A stretch of 7,934 nucleotides of DNA from Coriobacteriales bacterium. GTDB lineage: Bacteria > Actinomycetota > Coriobacteriia > Coriobacteriales > UBA8131. Every line of letters starts with the position of its first letter. The stretch's first letter is position 1. The translations under genes were made by a program, and so were the position numbers. Positions 1 through 6,567 of this stretch are shown here, piece by piece. Location: NCBI GenBank assembly GCA_031254905.1, contig JAIRTN010000129.1, positions 1 through 7,934 on the forward strand. Reading direction: 5' to 3'. The notes below the pieces were generated by a model. The model worked only from the letters and a program-made list of their open reading frames with translations. It was not told the origin of the DNA and did not search any database.

Positions 1-1812
1 AAAAGCTTGGTTGCCGATGGCGGTAAGGGTTGAGGGAAGCTTAACCGTAGTAAGGCTTGATGAGACGGTACTGCTAGCAAATGCGTCATTTCCAATCCTC
101 CTCACTCCCTCGCCAATAGTAACGGCAACAAGGTTTGGGCACCGAGAAAACGCTTTTTGGCTAATAGCCTCTACGCTTCCGGGTATGGCGACGCTGGTAA
201 TTGCCGTATTCTGGAACGCAGAGTTGCCAATAGAAGTAACGCCTTCGGATATGACCAATGAATGAAGCTGCGTGCAATTCTGAAACGCAGCTTCACCGAT
301 AGCAGCGCCCGGAGGTATGACAATACTGGCAAGCGCTGCATCACCATAAAATGCATATATGCCTATCGCTGAAACCCCCTCGGGGATGATTACTGAAGCG
401 AGTTTCTTGCAGCCCTCGAAGGCACTTTCACCGATAGTTCGGGCAACGCCCTCTGCTCCTTCGCGTATGACAAGAGATTCGAGATTCGTGGTTTCATATG
501 CTGCATATTTACCGATGGAGTTCACGCTTGAAGGGATGACCAACGAGATAATGCCTGCGGAACGAAACGCATAATCACCGATTGATGTCACGCCTTCGTT
601 GATGATGACTTTGGTGATTTGAGTTCGGTATCCGTACCACGGAGCATGTGCGGCAGCCGTATAGTTTGCCATTGGGCCAATGCCAGCAATAGTAAGGGTG
701 TATTTGCTATCGAGTACCCAGATAACACCTGATTCGTTGCCTGTTGCGCCGCAGGTGCCACTGGCTATGTCTTTGTAATATACCTCGCCAGTGTAACCAC
801 TCGCCCAAACGCTGCTCCAGCCAGTTGGATAGCTTCCTTGTGCCGGCTCATCGATAGGGAAGTGCAGCGGCCCCTTACAACCGGAAAACACAGAGTATCC
901 CATAGTGGCCACATTAGGAACATAGATAGGGCCGAGCTTCGTGCAAGCCATAAATGCGTTATTGCCGATAGATGTCACACTCGATGGAATAGAGATTTGT
1001 TCGAGGTTCGTACAGTTCTCAAACGCGTAGTTCCCTATACCCTGCACGCCTTCAACTATCTCTAGCGAGGTAAGGCTGGAACATCCGCTAAACGCATAGT
1101 TTTCGAGGGTAGCCAAAGTTGAAGGCAAAACAACAGAAGCAAGACTTCGGCAGCTTCTGAACGCAGAGCTGATGGAGGTCACACCCTCAGGTATCACAAT
1201 TGAAACGATACTGGTGCTAGAAAACGCATTGACGCCGATTGATTCAAGGTTTTCAGAAAGTTCGACAGAGGCAAGGGCAGAGCAAGAAGAAAATGCGTTT
1301 TGTCCAATACTCCTTACGTCGTTGGGAATAGCAATCGAAACAAGTTTTGTGTTACCAGCAAAAGAGCCAACACCGATTTCAGTCAACGACGAAGGGAGGC
1401 TAATCGAAACAAGTTGCGATTTGTTTGCCTCTGCCGATAAGAAGTGAAGGGAGTAATCACCGACCGTAGTCACGCCTTCCCCAATACTTCTATGTGCTAT
1501 CGCCTCGCGATAGTCATACCATGGCGCTCGATTCGTCGCCACGGTGTCCCATGATGCCATCGGCCCGGTGCCGTTGATGGCGAGTGCGCCGGTTTCGGTG
1601 TCGAACGTCCACGTGACGGCTGAGGGATTATCCTCGGGGCCACAGTTGCCGCCCACCGTCGCGGCATACGCGGAAGTGGCTGACAACAGGAATGAAAGGG
1701 CAACTGCCAGCATAATCACCAATGCTCGCAGCTTGAATCCACTCGTTTCTCGGCCTCGTTTGAACGAGAAAGAATTATCACTCGTCCCAACCGCCAACAA
1801 CAATGCCTTCAT
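1..1812 (-). CDS. BspA-like secreted leucine-rich-repeat (LRR_5) protein, C-terminus beyond window
   Basis: This frame is open without a stop from 1812 to the left edge (604 codons), so the C-terminus is missing. Residues 1-50 look like a signal peptide with a long basic n-region, a hydrophobic core (LVIMLAVALSFLLS) and an AYA cleavage site near residue 50. Two modules follow. Each opens with a Cys-Gly...Trp...Asp...LTI-type head ending in GPMA, then an APWY motif, then tandem repeats of about 23 residues of the form 'IPxxVxSIGxxAFxxCxxLxSV', the BspA/Treponema-type LRR_5 signature. The second head starts near residue 345, after a Trp-rich 'GW..VWASGYTGEVYY' end to the first array. Such proteins are usually surface-attached and involved in adhesion or host binding; the ligand here cannot be read. 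I chose ATG 1812 because GGTGAGG lies 6 nt upstream; ATG 1818, two codons earlier, is the alternative. GC is visibly lower than in the other genes. Confidence 0.9.
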   Translation of the reverse strand, partial: MKALLLAVGTSDNSFSFKRGRETSGFKLRALVIMLAVALSFLLSATSAYAATVGGNCGPEDNPSAVTWTFDTETGALAINGTGPMASWDTVATNRAPWYDYREAIAHRSIGEGVTTVGDYSLHFLSAEANKSQLVSISLPSSLTEIGVGSFAGNTKLVSIAIPNDVRSIGQNAFSSCSALASVELSENLESIGVNAFSSTSIVSIVIPEGVTSISSAFRSCRSLASVVLPSTLATLENYAFSGCSSLTSLEIVEGVQGIGNYAFENCTNLEQISIPSSVTSIGNNAFMACTKLGPIYVPNVATMGYSVFSGCKGPLHFPIDEPAQGSYPTGWSSVWASGYTGEVYYKDIASGTCGATGNESGVIWVLDSKYTLTIAGIGPMANYTAAAHAPWYGYRTQITKVIINEGVTSIGDYAFRSAGIISLVIPSSVNSIGKYAAYETTNLESLVIREGAEGVARTIGESAFEGCKKLASVIIPEGVSAIGIYAFYGDAALASIVIPPGAAIGEAAFQNCTQLHSLVISEGVTSIGNSAFQNTAITSVAIPGSVEAISQKAFSRCPNLVAVTIGEGVRRIGNDAFASSTVSSSLTTVKLPSTLTAIGNQAF

Positions 1813-1818
1813 ATTCAT

Positions 1819-1828
1819 CCTCACCTTC
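1819..1828 (-). promoter_or_regulatory. Ribosome binding site of the LRR gene
   Basis: On the minus strand the run GGGAAGGTGAGG precedes two in-frame ATGs, at 1818 and 1812. The GAGG core abuts the first and lies 6 nt from the second, which favours initiation at 1812. Confidence 0.55.
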
Positions 1829-1835
1829 CCTGATT

Positions 1836-1854
1836 GTGGGGCGCTCCCACGCCC
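1836..1854 (-). other. Leader hairpin upstream of the LRR gene
   Basis: Two mutually exclusive 5-bp stems can form. One pairs GGGCG (1839-1843) with CGCCC (1850-1854); the other pairs GTGGG (1836-1840) with CCCAC (1846-1850). They lie just upstream of the LRR gene's Shine-Dalgarno sequence. No known riboswitch class was recognised, and the stems are short. Confidence 0.3.
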
Positions 1855-1994
1855 AAACCGTTTTCTTTACTAAGTGGTGCGTTAGACCAAGGCTGGCCGT
1901 CGAATAAATCCTCATCTCGCACACTCTGAGCCTGAGATTCCCCCGATGCGCTCGGTACGGTGTCCATCAATACGGCAAAGCCATTCGAAGGGAA

Positions 1995-2012
1995 AGTTAG
2001 CTTAAACTAACT
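1995..2012. promoter_or_regulatory. Palindromic operator-like site resembling a DtxR/MntR-family box
   Basis: The sequence AGTTAGcttaaaCTAACT has perfect 6-bp arms and pairs 16 of 18 positions. Its core TTAGCTTAAACTAA matches 12 of 14 positions of a TTAGGTTAACCTAA-like pattern typical of DtxR/MntR-family metalloregulators. It lies about 185 bp upstream of the LRR gene start, a plausible operator distance. A second small dyad, TAGT-GT-ACTA, is at 2023-2032. That a metalloregulator binds here is inference. Confidence 0.35.
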
Positions 2013-2125
2013 CAACAGCGATTAGTGTACTACCGTGAAAAATGTTTTTGGGTGGAAACACTGGGGAATATGATTACGCGACGTCAACAGTAATTTCGAT
2101 TTTTATGATTTCTGTTTGATTAACT

Positions 2126-2157
2126 GGGAAAACGCCTGTTTCGCGCTGCGTTTTCTC
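2126..2157. other. Intergenic stem-loop
   Basis: GGGAAAACGC (2126-2135) pairs with GCGTTTTCTC (2148-2157), a 10-bp stem with one G-T pair and a 12-nt loop. No T-tract follows on either strand, so it is not a standard intrinsic terminator. Confidence 0.45.
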
Positions 2158-2201
2158 CCGTTCCTTCTTTCTCCTCCTTTTCCCTCCCGCGCCCCTCTCT
2201 T
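2151..2201. other. Polypyrimidine/polypurine tract
   Basis: About 51 bases are almost pure C/T on the plus strand, broken only by three G. On the minus strand this is a purine run containing AGGAGGAG, but no start codon follows at a useful distance, so it does not appear to be a ribosome binding site. Confidence 0.5.
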
Positions 2202-2213
2202 GTCATGCTTGAG

Positions 2214-2296
2214 TTTTTTTGACCCGGCTCGCAACCGTGAGACTGGATTTCTCTCTGCGCCCTTCGGCCTCCGTTCGAAATGACAACCTACAAGTG
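2214..2296 (+). repeat. Intergenic repeat, copy A
   Basis: This unit begins with a T-run and TTGACCCGGCTCGCA, continues through GACTGGATTTCTC, and ends with TCGAAATGACAACCTAC. Copy B (2503-2575) matches it along both flanks. They differ in the middle, where A carries an additional GC-rich stretch of about 13 bases. It is noncoding and resembles the dispersed intergenic repeats containing 'TTTCGA...GAGAAATCT' found in many genomes; that resemblance is from memory. Confidence 0.75.
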
Positions 2297-2315
2297 TTAT
2301 CGGATACGAGTGTCA

Positions 2316-2345
2316 TTACCGCGCTATGCTTTTATAGCGCGGTAA
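2316..2345. other. Perfect 12-bp stem-loop
   Basis: TTACCGCGCTAT (2316-2327) is exactly complementary to ATAGCGCGGTAA (2334-2345), with a 6-nt loop. There is no T-tract after it. It lies inside the segment bounded by inverted repeat copies A and C. Confidence 0.7.
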
Positions 2346-2346
2346 C

Positions 2347-2391
2347 AAGGCCAGTCAAGGCCAAAGAGCGAAGCGTGCCTTGACAGGCCTT
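2347..2391. other. Imperfect 15-bp stem-loop
   Basis: AAGGCC (2347-2352) plus GTCAAGGC (2354-2361) pair with GCCTTGAC (2377-2384) plus GGCCTT (2386-2391). There is one A-A mismatch and a 15-nt loop. It directly abuts the preceding hairpin and lies within the same A-C bounded segment. Confidence 0.65.
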
Positions 2392-2392
2392 C

Positions 2393-2441
2393 TTTCGAAC
2401 GAATGTGAGAAATCTAGTCGTGCGGATGGCATCGGGTCAAA
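2393..2441 (-). repeat. Intergenic repeat, copy C (inverted relative to A and B)
   Basis: Read on the plus strand, TTTCGAACGAATGTGAGAAA, then TCTAGTCGTGCGG and CGGGTCAAA, match the reverse complement of copies A and B from their TCGAAA end to their TTTGACCCG end, with a few substitutions and small gaps. CGGGTCAAA (2433-2441) is the exact complement of TTTGACCCG (2218-2226) in copy A. Confidence 0.65.
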
Positions 2442-2502
2442 GGCAAGCGGAGGTTGCGGCGCAAGAGGGTGGTGCGAGTTGAGGCTCTGTGGGAGCGCCG
2501 GG

Positions 2503-2575
2503 TTTTCTTGACCCGGCTCGCAGCCGCAAGACTAGATTTCTCGCGTGTGCTCGAAATGACAACCTACGGGTGTTT
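2503..2575 (+). repeat. Intergenic repeat, copy B, abutting the esterase stop codon
   Basis: TTTTCTTGACCCGGCTCGCA and TCGAAATGACAACCTAC repeat the flanks of copy A in the same orientation. The copy contains a small hairpin, CGGCT-CGC-AGCCG, flanked by CTTG and CAAG. Its right end runs into the TAA of the esterase gene (2574-2576), so it forms the proximal 3' untranslated region of that transcript. Confidence 0.75.
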
Positions 2576-4142
2576 ACTGCCAAGCGTCGGTGAGCCAACA
2601 GAGGCCGTCGGCTATGCCGCCGCGCCAGCAGGCGTAGTCGTGTCCGCCGTTGTACTCCACGTATTTGTGAGCAAGGCCGCTTTGCCCGGTGGACTGGGCG
2701 AGTTTTGATTGGCCGGAAAACTCGTCCCTCTCACAACCTTTAAGAAGCCGTGCGAGCCTCCTGTGATAGGGGCGCAGTACCCACTCCTGCTTGCCGACCT
2801 CCAGATAGATGCGCCCGCTGAGGCTTTGCAGTAGTGGGTCTGTGGCGTCTTCTAGGCGCTCCATCAGGCTGCCGCGCCATAGCGACGCGGACTGCGATAT
2901 TACGTTGCGGATGCTCTCGGGATGGCGGATGGCCGTCCAGAGGGCGGAGAGCGCGCCGAGGCTCTGACCAGCGACGATGATGCGCTCCGCATCTGTGCTG
3001 ATGGGGAAGCGCTGGCGCGCCCAAGGTAGCAGTTCCGTGGCGATGTAGTCTTCGATGCCGGAGCCCTCGCTGAGTTCTTGCCAGCGCGCGTCGATGTTGT
3101 CGGTGCCGAGCAGAACCGCGTACAGCGGCGGGATGCGGCCGGTGCCGATAAGGTTGTCGAGGGTTTCGTGGAAGCGCCCGGTGCACATCCACATGTCGCC
3201 GTCGAACATGATGAGCGCGCCCGCGGCCTGCGGCGGCTGTTGCATTTGCGGCTGCTGTTGCGGCTGTTGCGCCTGCGTTTGCGGCTGCGTTTGCGGCTGC
3301 GTCTGTGGCCTGTCTCTGTGCCTTGCCTCAGCTTCGACGGGCGGCTCGTAGACCCATGCGCGGCGGCCGTTGCCCAACTCGTGCGAGGTGACGCGCCCGC
3401 GGGGCCCGCCCTTCGTGCCGATGCCCAGCCACGGTTGGGGCGGGGCGTCTTTGAGTTCGACGACGGACAGGGTGCTACCGGCCCGGTTTTGGCATTGCAG
3501 CGGGTTTCGCGGGTCGGCCTGACCCCGGTCCAAGGCTTTGCGAATGGAGACTTGCTGAACGCCGGTGATGTCGGCGACGCTGCGCTTGTCGTAGCAGGGG
3601 ATGAAGCAATACGAGGCGCGCCAGTCTGTTTCCATGCGGTAGGTGATGTGCCAAACGTCGGTGTCCGGCAGGCGCTGCATCAGGCTTTCTGCGAGGTTTT
3701 TCTCGTCGGTTATGCGGTTGGCGAAAAGCAGAACCGCCCGCGCCTTGGCGTCGCGCCAGAAGAAGCTGACGAGGACGTGTCGTTTGCTTGTTGGGTCGGG
3801 CGTGATGACCGGAGTGCGCGCGGCGGTTGTCTCCCAGAAGCACTCGACGGCTGCCTCCATGCGGCGCTGGCACTCCTGTGCGTCGATTGTCCCCTGCCTG
3901 CGCTCGGCACGGATGCTGCGTAGCTGCGATTTTAGCGCCGGCATCGCCGTAGTTTTGACGCGCGGGGCGGGATGGGGACGTTGGACCTTTGGTGGCGTGA
4001 GGGGTGCGGATGCCATGATTTTTTCGGTTTCCTTTCCGTAGCGGCGCACGCGCAGCATCTGCCGCACGGTGGGACGTTGGGGTTGCGGCTTTTGTGACTT
4101 TGGTGGCGGTGGTGATGGTGATGACGATGGCGATGCTTGCAC
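2574..4142 (-). CDS. Fes-like ferric enterobactin (catecholate siderophore) esterase
   Basis: This is an alpha/beta hydrolase of about 522 residues resembling enterobactin esterase Fes, which cuts the triester backbone of imported ferric catecholate siderophores to release iron. In GTG numbering, an N-terminal Fes-type domain spans about 120-190, with 'VSFFWRD' and 'TDVWHITYRMETDWRASY'. A Gln/Pro/Thr-rich linker (278-306) joins it to a PF00756-type esterase domain with 'ALIMFDGD', 'RWQELSEG', the nucleophile motif GQSLG (Ser394) and GGHDYACWR (His501); the acidic member may be in 'EVGKQEW'. There is no signal peptide, so it should be cytoplasmic. The first ~80 residues are Pro/Ser-rich and unlike the family. 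GTG 4142 is preferred because GGAGG lies 5 nt upstream. A TTG at 4250 would give 558 residues but sits at the predicted transcription start; ATG 4016 is possible. It follows the ECF ATPase gene by 192 nt. The exact substrate is inferred. Confidence 0.85.
   Translation of the reverse strand: MQASPSSSPSPPPPKSQKPQPQRPTVRQMLRVRRYGKETEKIMASAPLTPPKVQRPHPAPRVKTTAMPALKSQLRSIRAERRQGTIDAQECQRRMEAAVECFWETTAARTPVITPDPTSKRHVLVSFFWRDAKARAVLLFANRITDEKNLAESLMQRLPDTDVWHITYRMETDWRASYCFIPCYDKRSVADITGVQQVSIRKALDRGQADPRNPLQCQNRAGSTLSVVELKDAPPQPWLGIGTKGGPRGRVTSHELGNGRRAWVYEPPVEAEARHRDRPQTQPQTQPQTQAQQPQQQPQMQQPPQAAGALIMFDGDMWMCTGRFHETLDNLIGTGRIPPLYAVLLGTDNIDARWQELSEGSGIEDYIATELLPWARQRFPISTDAERIIVAGQSLGALSALWTAIRHPESIRNVISQSASLWRGSLMERLEDATDPLLQSLSGRIYLEVGKQEWVLRPYHRRLARLLKGCERDEFSGQSKLAQSTGQSGLAHKYVEYNGGHDYACWRGGIADGLCWLTDAWQ
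3225..3311 (-). repeat. Gln/Pro/Thr-coding tandem repeat in the esterase linker
   Basis: Imperfect 12-base repeats on the plus strand (GCGTTTGCGGCT and variants) encode QTQP units followed by Gln-rich sequence. They separate the Fes N-domain from the catalytic domain. The length is likely variable between strains through slippage, which is inference. Confidence 0.7.
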
Positions 4143-4158
4143 GCGCTCCTCCTCTCCT
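4143..4158 (-). promoter_or_regulatory. Strong Shine-Dalgarno site setting the esterase start at GTG 4142
   Basis: The minus strand reads AGGAGAGGAGGAGCGC directly before GTG, with the GGAGG core spaced 5 nt. The S-component gene has a nearly identical leader element (GAGGAGAGGAGCGCG), supporting this as the true initiation site over ATG 4016, which has only a distant AAAGGAA. Confidence 0.6.
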
Positions 4159-4191
4159 ATGCTCCTGTGGCGAGACAGAGCGATGGGGCGC

Positions 4192-4211
4192 TGCGCTCGA
4201 TTGCGCTCGAT
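4192..4211. repeat. Tandem 10-bp repeat in the esterase leader
   Basis: TGCGCTCGAT occurs twice in a row (4192-4201 and 4202-4211), followed by TGCGCGG. It lies in the predicted untranslated leader of the esterase mRNA. No defined function is seen. Confidence 0.5.
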
Positions 4212-4269
4212 TGCGCGGTGCGCTGCAGCATATCGCACCGTAGTACGCAATGCCCCTGTCTCTGCCTAA

Positions 4270-4298
4270 GTTATAATCCTCTTACTTTTATTGAACAA
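4270..4298 (-). promoter_or_regulatory. Putative sigma70-type promoter for the esterase gene
   Basis: On the minus strand, TTGTTC (4298-4293) and TATAAC (4275-4270) are separated by exactly 17 bp. The -10 matches 5 of 6 consensus positions and the -35 only 3 of 6. Transcription would start near 4258-4262, giving a leader of about 116 nt before GTG 4142. This would let the esterase gene be expressed apart from the transporter operon. A lone TTAGG half-site at the -10/+1 boundary hints at metal control but is too short to call. Confidence 0.45.
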
Positions 4299-4334
4299 TG
4301 ATAGCGCCTTTAACGAATATAAACCAGAGAAAAT

Positions 4335-5873
4335 TCATTGGGTGACGGACGGGAGGGTTTGGAAGAACTCCTCTATGAGGGGGTGGGTGCCTTCGCGCCA
4401 GACGCGGCCGTCTTGTATCCAAAGAGCCCTATCCCCAAGCGCGATAGCGGCGCGGATGTCGTGGGTGACGGTTATGAGCGTAAGGCCGCGACTTCTTTGA
4501 AGCTGGTCGAGGGCATCCACCATGCGCTGCAGGTGTTCGTGGTCTTGCCCGACCGTCGGCTCATCGAGCAAGAGGACGTCGGGGCGTTGCGCCACAACGG
4601 CGGCGATGCTCAAACGGCGCTTCTGACCTTCGGACAGCGCCTGCGAATGCCGGGAAGCAAACTCGCCCAGCCCAAACATCTCCAGACAAGCCTGCGTTTC
4701 CTCCTTGTTCGGCGACTGATAGTCAACCTCGGCGAAAACCTCCGGCATAAAAAGCTGATAGGAGGGGTTTTGATAGACATAGCCCACCCTCTTGTGCCAC
4801 GCGGCAGAGGCGCGCTCGCCCAAGGCAGGGTCGAGAAATTGCGCAATCCTGCCGCTTGTCGGCTTTTGCAGACGGGCGATAATGCGCAAAAGCGTGGTTT
4901 TGCCGCAACCGTTTTCGCCGAGTATGACGAGGCGCTCCGCCCGGTTGACGGTAAAATCGATGCCGTCGAGGATAGGCCGCGCGCCCGCCTTGTAGGAGAT
5001 GCCCTCAAGGGCAAGGCAGGGAGTGCCCTCCGAGGCGACCGATGGCGCAGACAGCACACCCGCAGCAGCCGCGGCAGCCGCGGCAGCCGTCGCAGCCGTC
5101 CCAACCGCAACAGCCAGCTCCTCCTCAGCACCCCGCTCCCCCACAACCCGCGCCGCCCCAGCGGCACACCCAATCTCCCCATACGCCCCCACGCGCCCGT
5201 CGCTCAGCCAAAGCATCCTGTCCGCAAAAGGGGCCACCACGTCAAGACGGTGCTCGATAACAAGCACGGCATAGCCCGCCTGTGCAAGCGCACGCAGGCG
5301 CTCAAGCAAAAGCTGCGCCCCCCTGCGGTCAAGATTCGCAAGCGGCTCGTCAAAAACAAGAATGCGCCTGTCCATCGCAAGCGTAGCCGCCGCCACAAGA
5401 CGCTGCTTCTGCCCACCCGAGAGCGTCGCGGTATACGCGGCGCCATCGAGACTCATCATCTCGCAGGCATCGCCCACCCTCTGCCCGATAAGCAGCGGCT
5501 CCACGCCAAGATTCTCACAGCCAAACGCAACCTCGTCGGCAACCACCGCATGCACAATCTGACTGTCGGCGTCCTGTAGCACGCTACCAATATAGCGTGC
5601 CCTCTCCGCAATGGGCATCTCGGTAATCACAAGCCGCTCGCCCCGCACGTAGATGGCAATCTCACCCGCCTGCTCACCGGGAAGCAGGTGCGGAATACGC
5701 CCAATCAGCGCCGAGAGCAGCGTAGACTTCCCGCTGCCAGACAAGCCGCCCAAGGCCACAAGTTCACCGTAGCCAAGCTCCAGACAACAGTCCCTCAAAA
5801 CCTCCTCATCGCCCCCGGCATAGCGAAACGAGTAGCCCCTGACCTCCAAAGAAAGGCCCGCGCTTATCCCCAT
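4335..5873 (-). CDS. ECF transporter ATPase with two fused ABC domains (EcfA-EcfA' type)
   Basis: The 512-residue protein carries two complete nucleotide-binding domains and would power an energy-coupling-factor importer at the inner face of the membrane. Domain 1 has Walker [10 protein letters not shown] (about 43-51), a Q-loop Gln near 100, signature LSGGQ (151-155), Walker B ILVFDEP (171-177) and a switch His near 208. Domain 2 has GENGCGKTT (319-327), Gln near 368, signature LSEGQ (413-417), Walker B VLLLDEP (433-439) and His near 471. The LSEGQ form departs from canonical LSGGQ. An Ala-rich linker (about 247-284) joins the halves. ATG 5873 lies 4 nt after the T-component stop, so the genes are coupled. 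The frame extends 68 codons further upstream, but that part overlaps the T gene and lacks ABC features. Fused ECF ATPases are known, for example YkoD. Confidence 0.92.
   Translation of the reverse strand: MGISAGLSLEVRGYSFRYAGGDEEVLRDCCLELGYGELVALGGLSGSGKSTLLSALIGRIPHLLPGEQAGEIAIYVRGERLVITEMPIAERARYIGSVLQDADSQIVHAVVADEVAFGCENLGVEPLLIGQRVGDACEMMSLDGAAYTATLSGGQKQRLVAAATLAMDRRILVFDEPLANLDRRGAQLLLERLRALAQAGYAVLVIEHRLDVVAPFADRMLWLSDGRVGAYGEIGCAAGAARVVGERGAEEELAVAVGTAATAAAAAAAAAGVLSAPSVASEGTPCLALEGISYKAGARPILDGIDFTVNRAERLVILGENGCGKTTLLRIIARLQKPTSGRIAQFLDPALGERASAAWHKRVGYVYQNPSYQLFMPEVFAEVDYQSPNKEETQACLEMFGLGEFASRHSQALSEGQKRRLSIAAVVAQRPDVLLLDEPTVGQDHEHLQRMVDALDQLQRSRGLTLITVTHDIRAAIALGDRALWIQDGRVWREGTHPLIEEFFQTLPSVTQ
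5022..5135 (-). repeat. Ala-rich linker encoded by GC-rich microsatellite
   Basis: Residues about 247-284 of the ATPase form an Ala/Glu/Ser linker. It includes a run of 13 residues that are nearly all alanine (5061-5099), encoded by imperfect GCNGCN units. It separates two otherwise complete ABC domains. Confidence 0.7.
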
Positions 5874-5877
5874 TACC

Positions 5878-6567
5878 CTACACCAGTCCCGCCCAAATAG
5901 CTGTGCAAATGGTGACGAGGACGAGCGCAAACGAGCAAAACGCCCCGTCCCGCACCGCAAAACGCAGAGGGCGAAATACCGTTGCCTGCCCGCCTTTGAT
6001 GTCGAAGGCGCGGGTCTCGAGCGAGAGCGCCAGTATTTCTGAGATGTTGACGATGCGCATGATGAGCGGGACCACAAAGGCCCGGTAGATGCAGCGCGGG
6101 TCGCTGCCGACGCGTATGCCGCGCGTGCGCATGGCCTCGCGGATTTGCCTCATCTCGCGCAGGAGCACCGGGATGAATCGGATGGCCACCAGTATTCCCA
6201 AGACGAGGATGCGCGGGCAGCCGAGCGCGGAAAGCGAGCGGGTCAGCGCCGCGGGTGGCGTGGAGACAAGCGGCACGGCGCAAAGGCCCACTAGCACGAT
6301 GCGCCCCGCGGTGGTTGCCACAAAGGAGATGTCTCCGAAGACCGGCCACGACAAGAGGCCGAGGATGAGGCCTAAGGGCACGAAGATGATGAGGCAACGC
6401 GCGACGACGGCCCCGTAGCCGAAGCAGATATACAGCGCGCAAAGGGCGACGAGGACGGCGATGAAAAGCGGCGATTTTGCGATGAGCAGGCCGCCTATGA
6501 GCATGAGCGTGGAGAAGGCTATGGCGGCAAGCGGGTAGATTGGGCGGGTGACGAACAGGCGCTCCAC
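5878..6567 (-). CDS. ECF transporter T component (energy-coupling transmembrane protein)
   Basis: This is a polytopic membrane protein of about 229 residues with roughly six hydrophobic segments (near 11-30, 33-55, 60-77, 88-104, 119-136 and 208-228). The long cytoplasmic stretch holds the two coupling motifs of T components: MRTRG (about 146-150) and ETRAFD (184-189), variants of the Ala-Arg-Gly signatures that dock onto the ATPase grooves. It would link the S component to the ATPase. GTG 6567 is chosen because it overlaps the TAG of the S gene by one base and has AGGTG 9-10 nt upstream; an upstream GTG at 6657 would add 30 hydrophilic residues that merely overlap the S gene. A 4-nt gap separates it from the ATPase gene. 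The CbiQ/EcfT family call is firm; the substrate is not encoded in this subunit. Confidence 0.9.
   Translation of the reverse strand: MERLFVTRPIYPLAAIAFSTLMLIGGLLIAKSPLFIAVLVALCALYICFGYGAVVARCLIIFVPLGLILGLLSWPVFGDISFVATTAGRIVLVGLCAVPLVSTPPAALTRSLSALGCPRILVLGILVAIRFIPVLLREMRQIREAMRTRGIRVGSDPRCIYRAFVVPLIMRIVNISEILALSLETRAFDIKGGQATVFRPLRFAVRDGAFCSFALVLVTICTAIWAGLV

Larger units (their letters stand above)
2218..2441. mobile_element. Possible 224-bp MITE-like element bounded by inverted copies A and C
   Basis: The exact 9-bp ends TTTGACCCG (2218-2226) and CGGGTCAAA (2433-2441) bound a segment whose outer parts are inverted copies of one repeat and whose interior holds two adjacent stem-loops. 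It encodes no protein. This layout fits a non-autonomous miniature element or a compound of REP-like units. No target-site duplication is evident at the edges, so mobility is inference. Confidence 0.35.
1819..2573. other. 755-base intergenic region without a gene
   Basis: No convincing coding frame is present on either strand. The part nearest the LRR gene (1819-2125) is AT-richer and presumably holds its leader and promoter. I could not settle on a convincing -35/-10 pair: a TTGACG on the minus strand near 2080 has no good -10 at 17 bp. The part nearest the esterase gene (2126-2573) holds hairpins, a polypyrimidine tract and three repeat copies. Confidence 0.7.

Noticed and set aside
1839..1960. 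LRR gene leader considered as a riboswitch
   Set aside because: Only short alternative stems are visible, and no conserved core of a known class was recognised.
2316..2345. Perfect hairpin considered as an intrinsic terminator of the esterase transcript
   Set aside because: No T-tract follows on either strand and it lies about 230 bases beyond the stop, inside a repeat-bounded segment.
2214..2575. Repeats considered as a CRISPR array
   Set aside because: Only three divergent copies occur, one inverted, with unequal spacing and no regular spacers.
2454..2708. 84-codon plus-strand frame entering the 3' end of the esterase gene
   Set aside because: It runs through repeat copy B and antisense esterase sequence, with no ribosome binding site or domain.
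3078..3923. 281-codon plus-strand open frame with Leu/Arg repeats
   Set aside because: It is antisense to the Fes-like gene. Its Leu/Arg runs are the complement of the Gln/Pro repeat, and it has no recognisable domain.
4338..5579. 413-codon plus-strand open frame
   Set aside because: It lies wholly opposite the fused ATPase, whose Walker and signature motifs are unambiguous on the minus strand; the product is basic and domain-free.
5874..6077. 68-codon upstream extension of the ECF ATPase frame
   Set aside because: It overlaps the T-component coding region and carries no ABC features. ATG 5873 sits just after the T stop, as expected in an operon.
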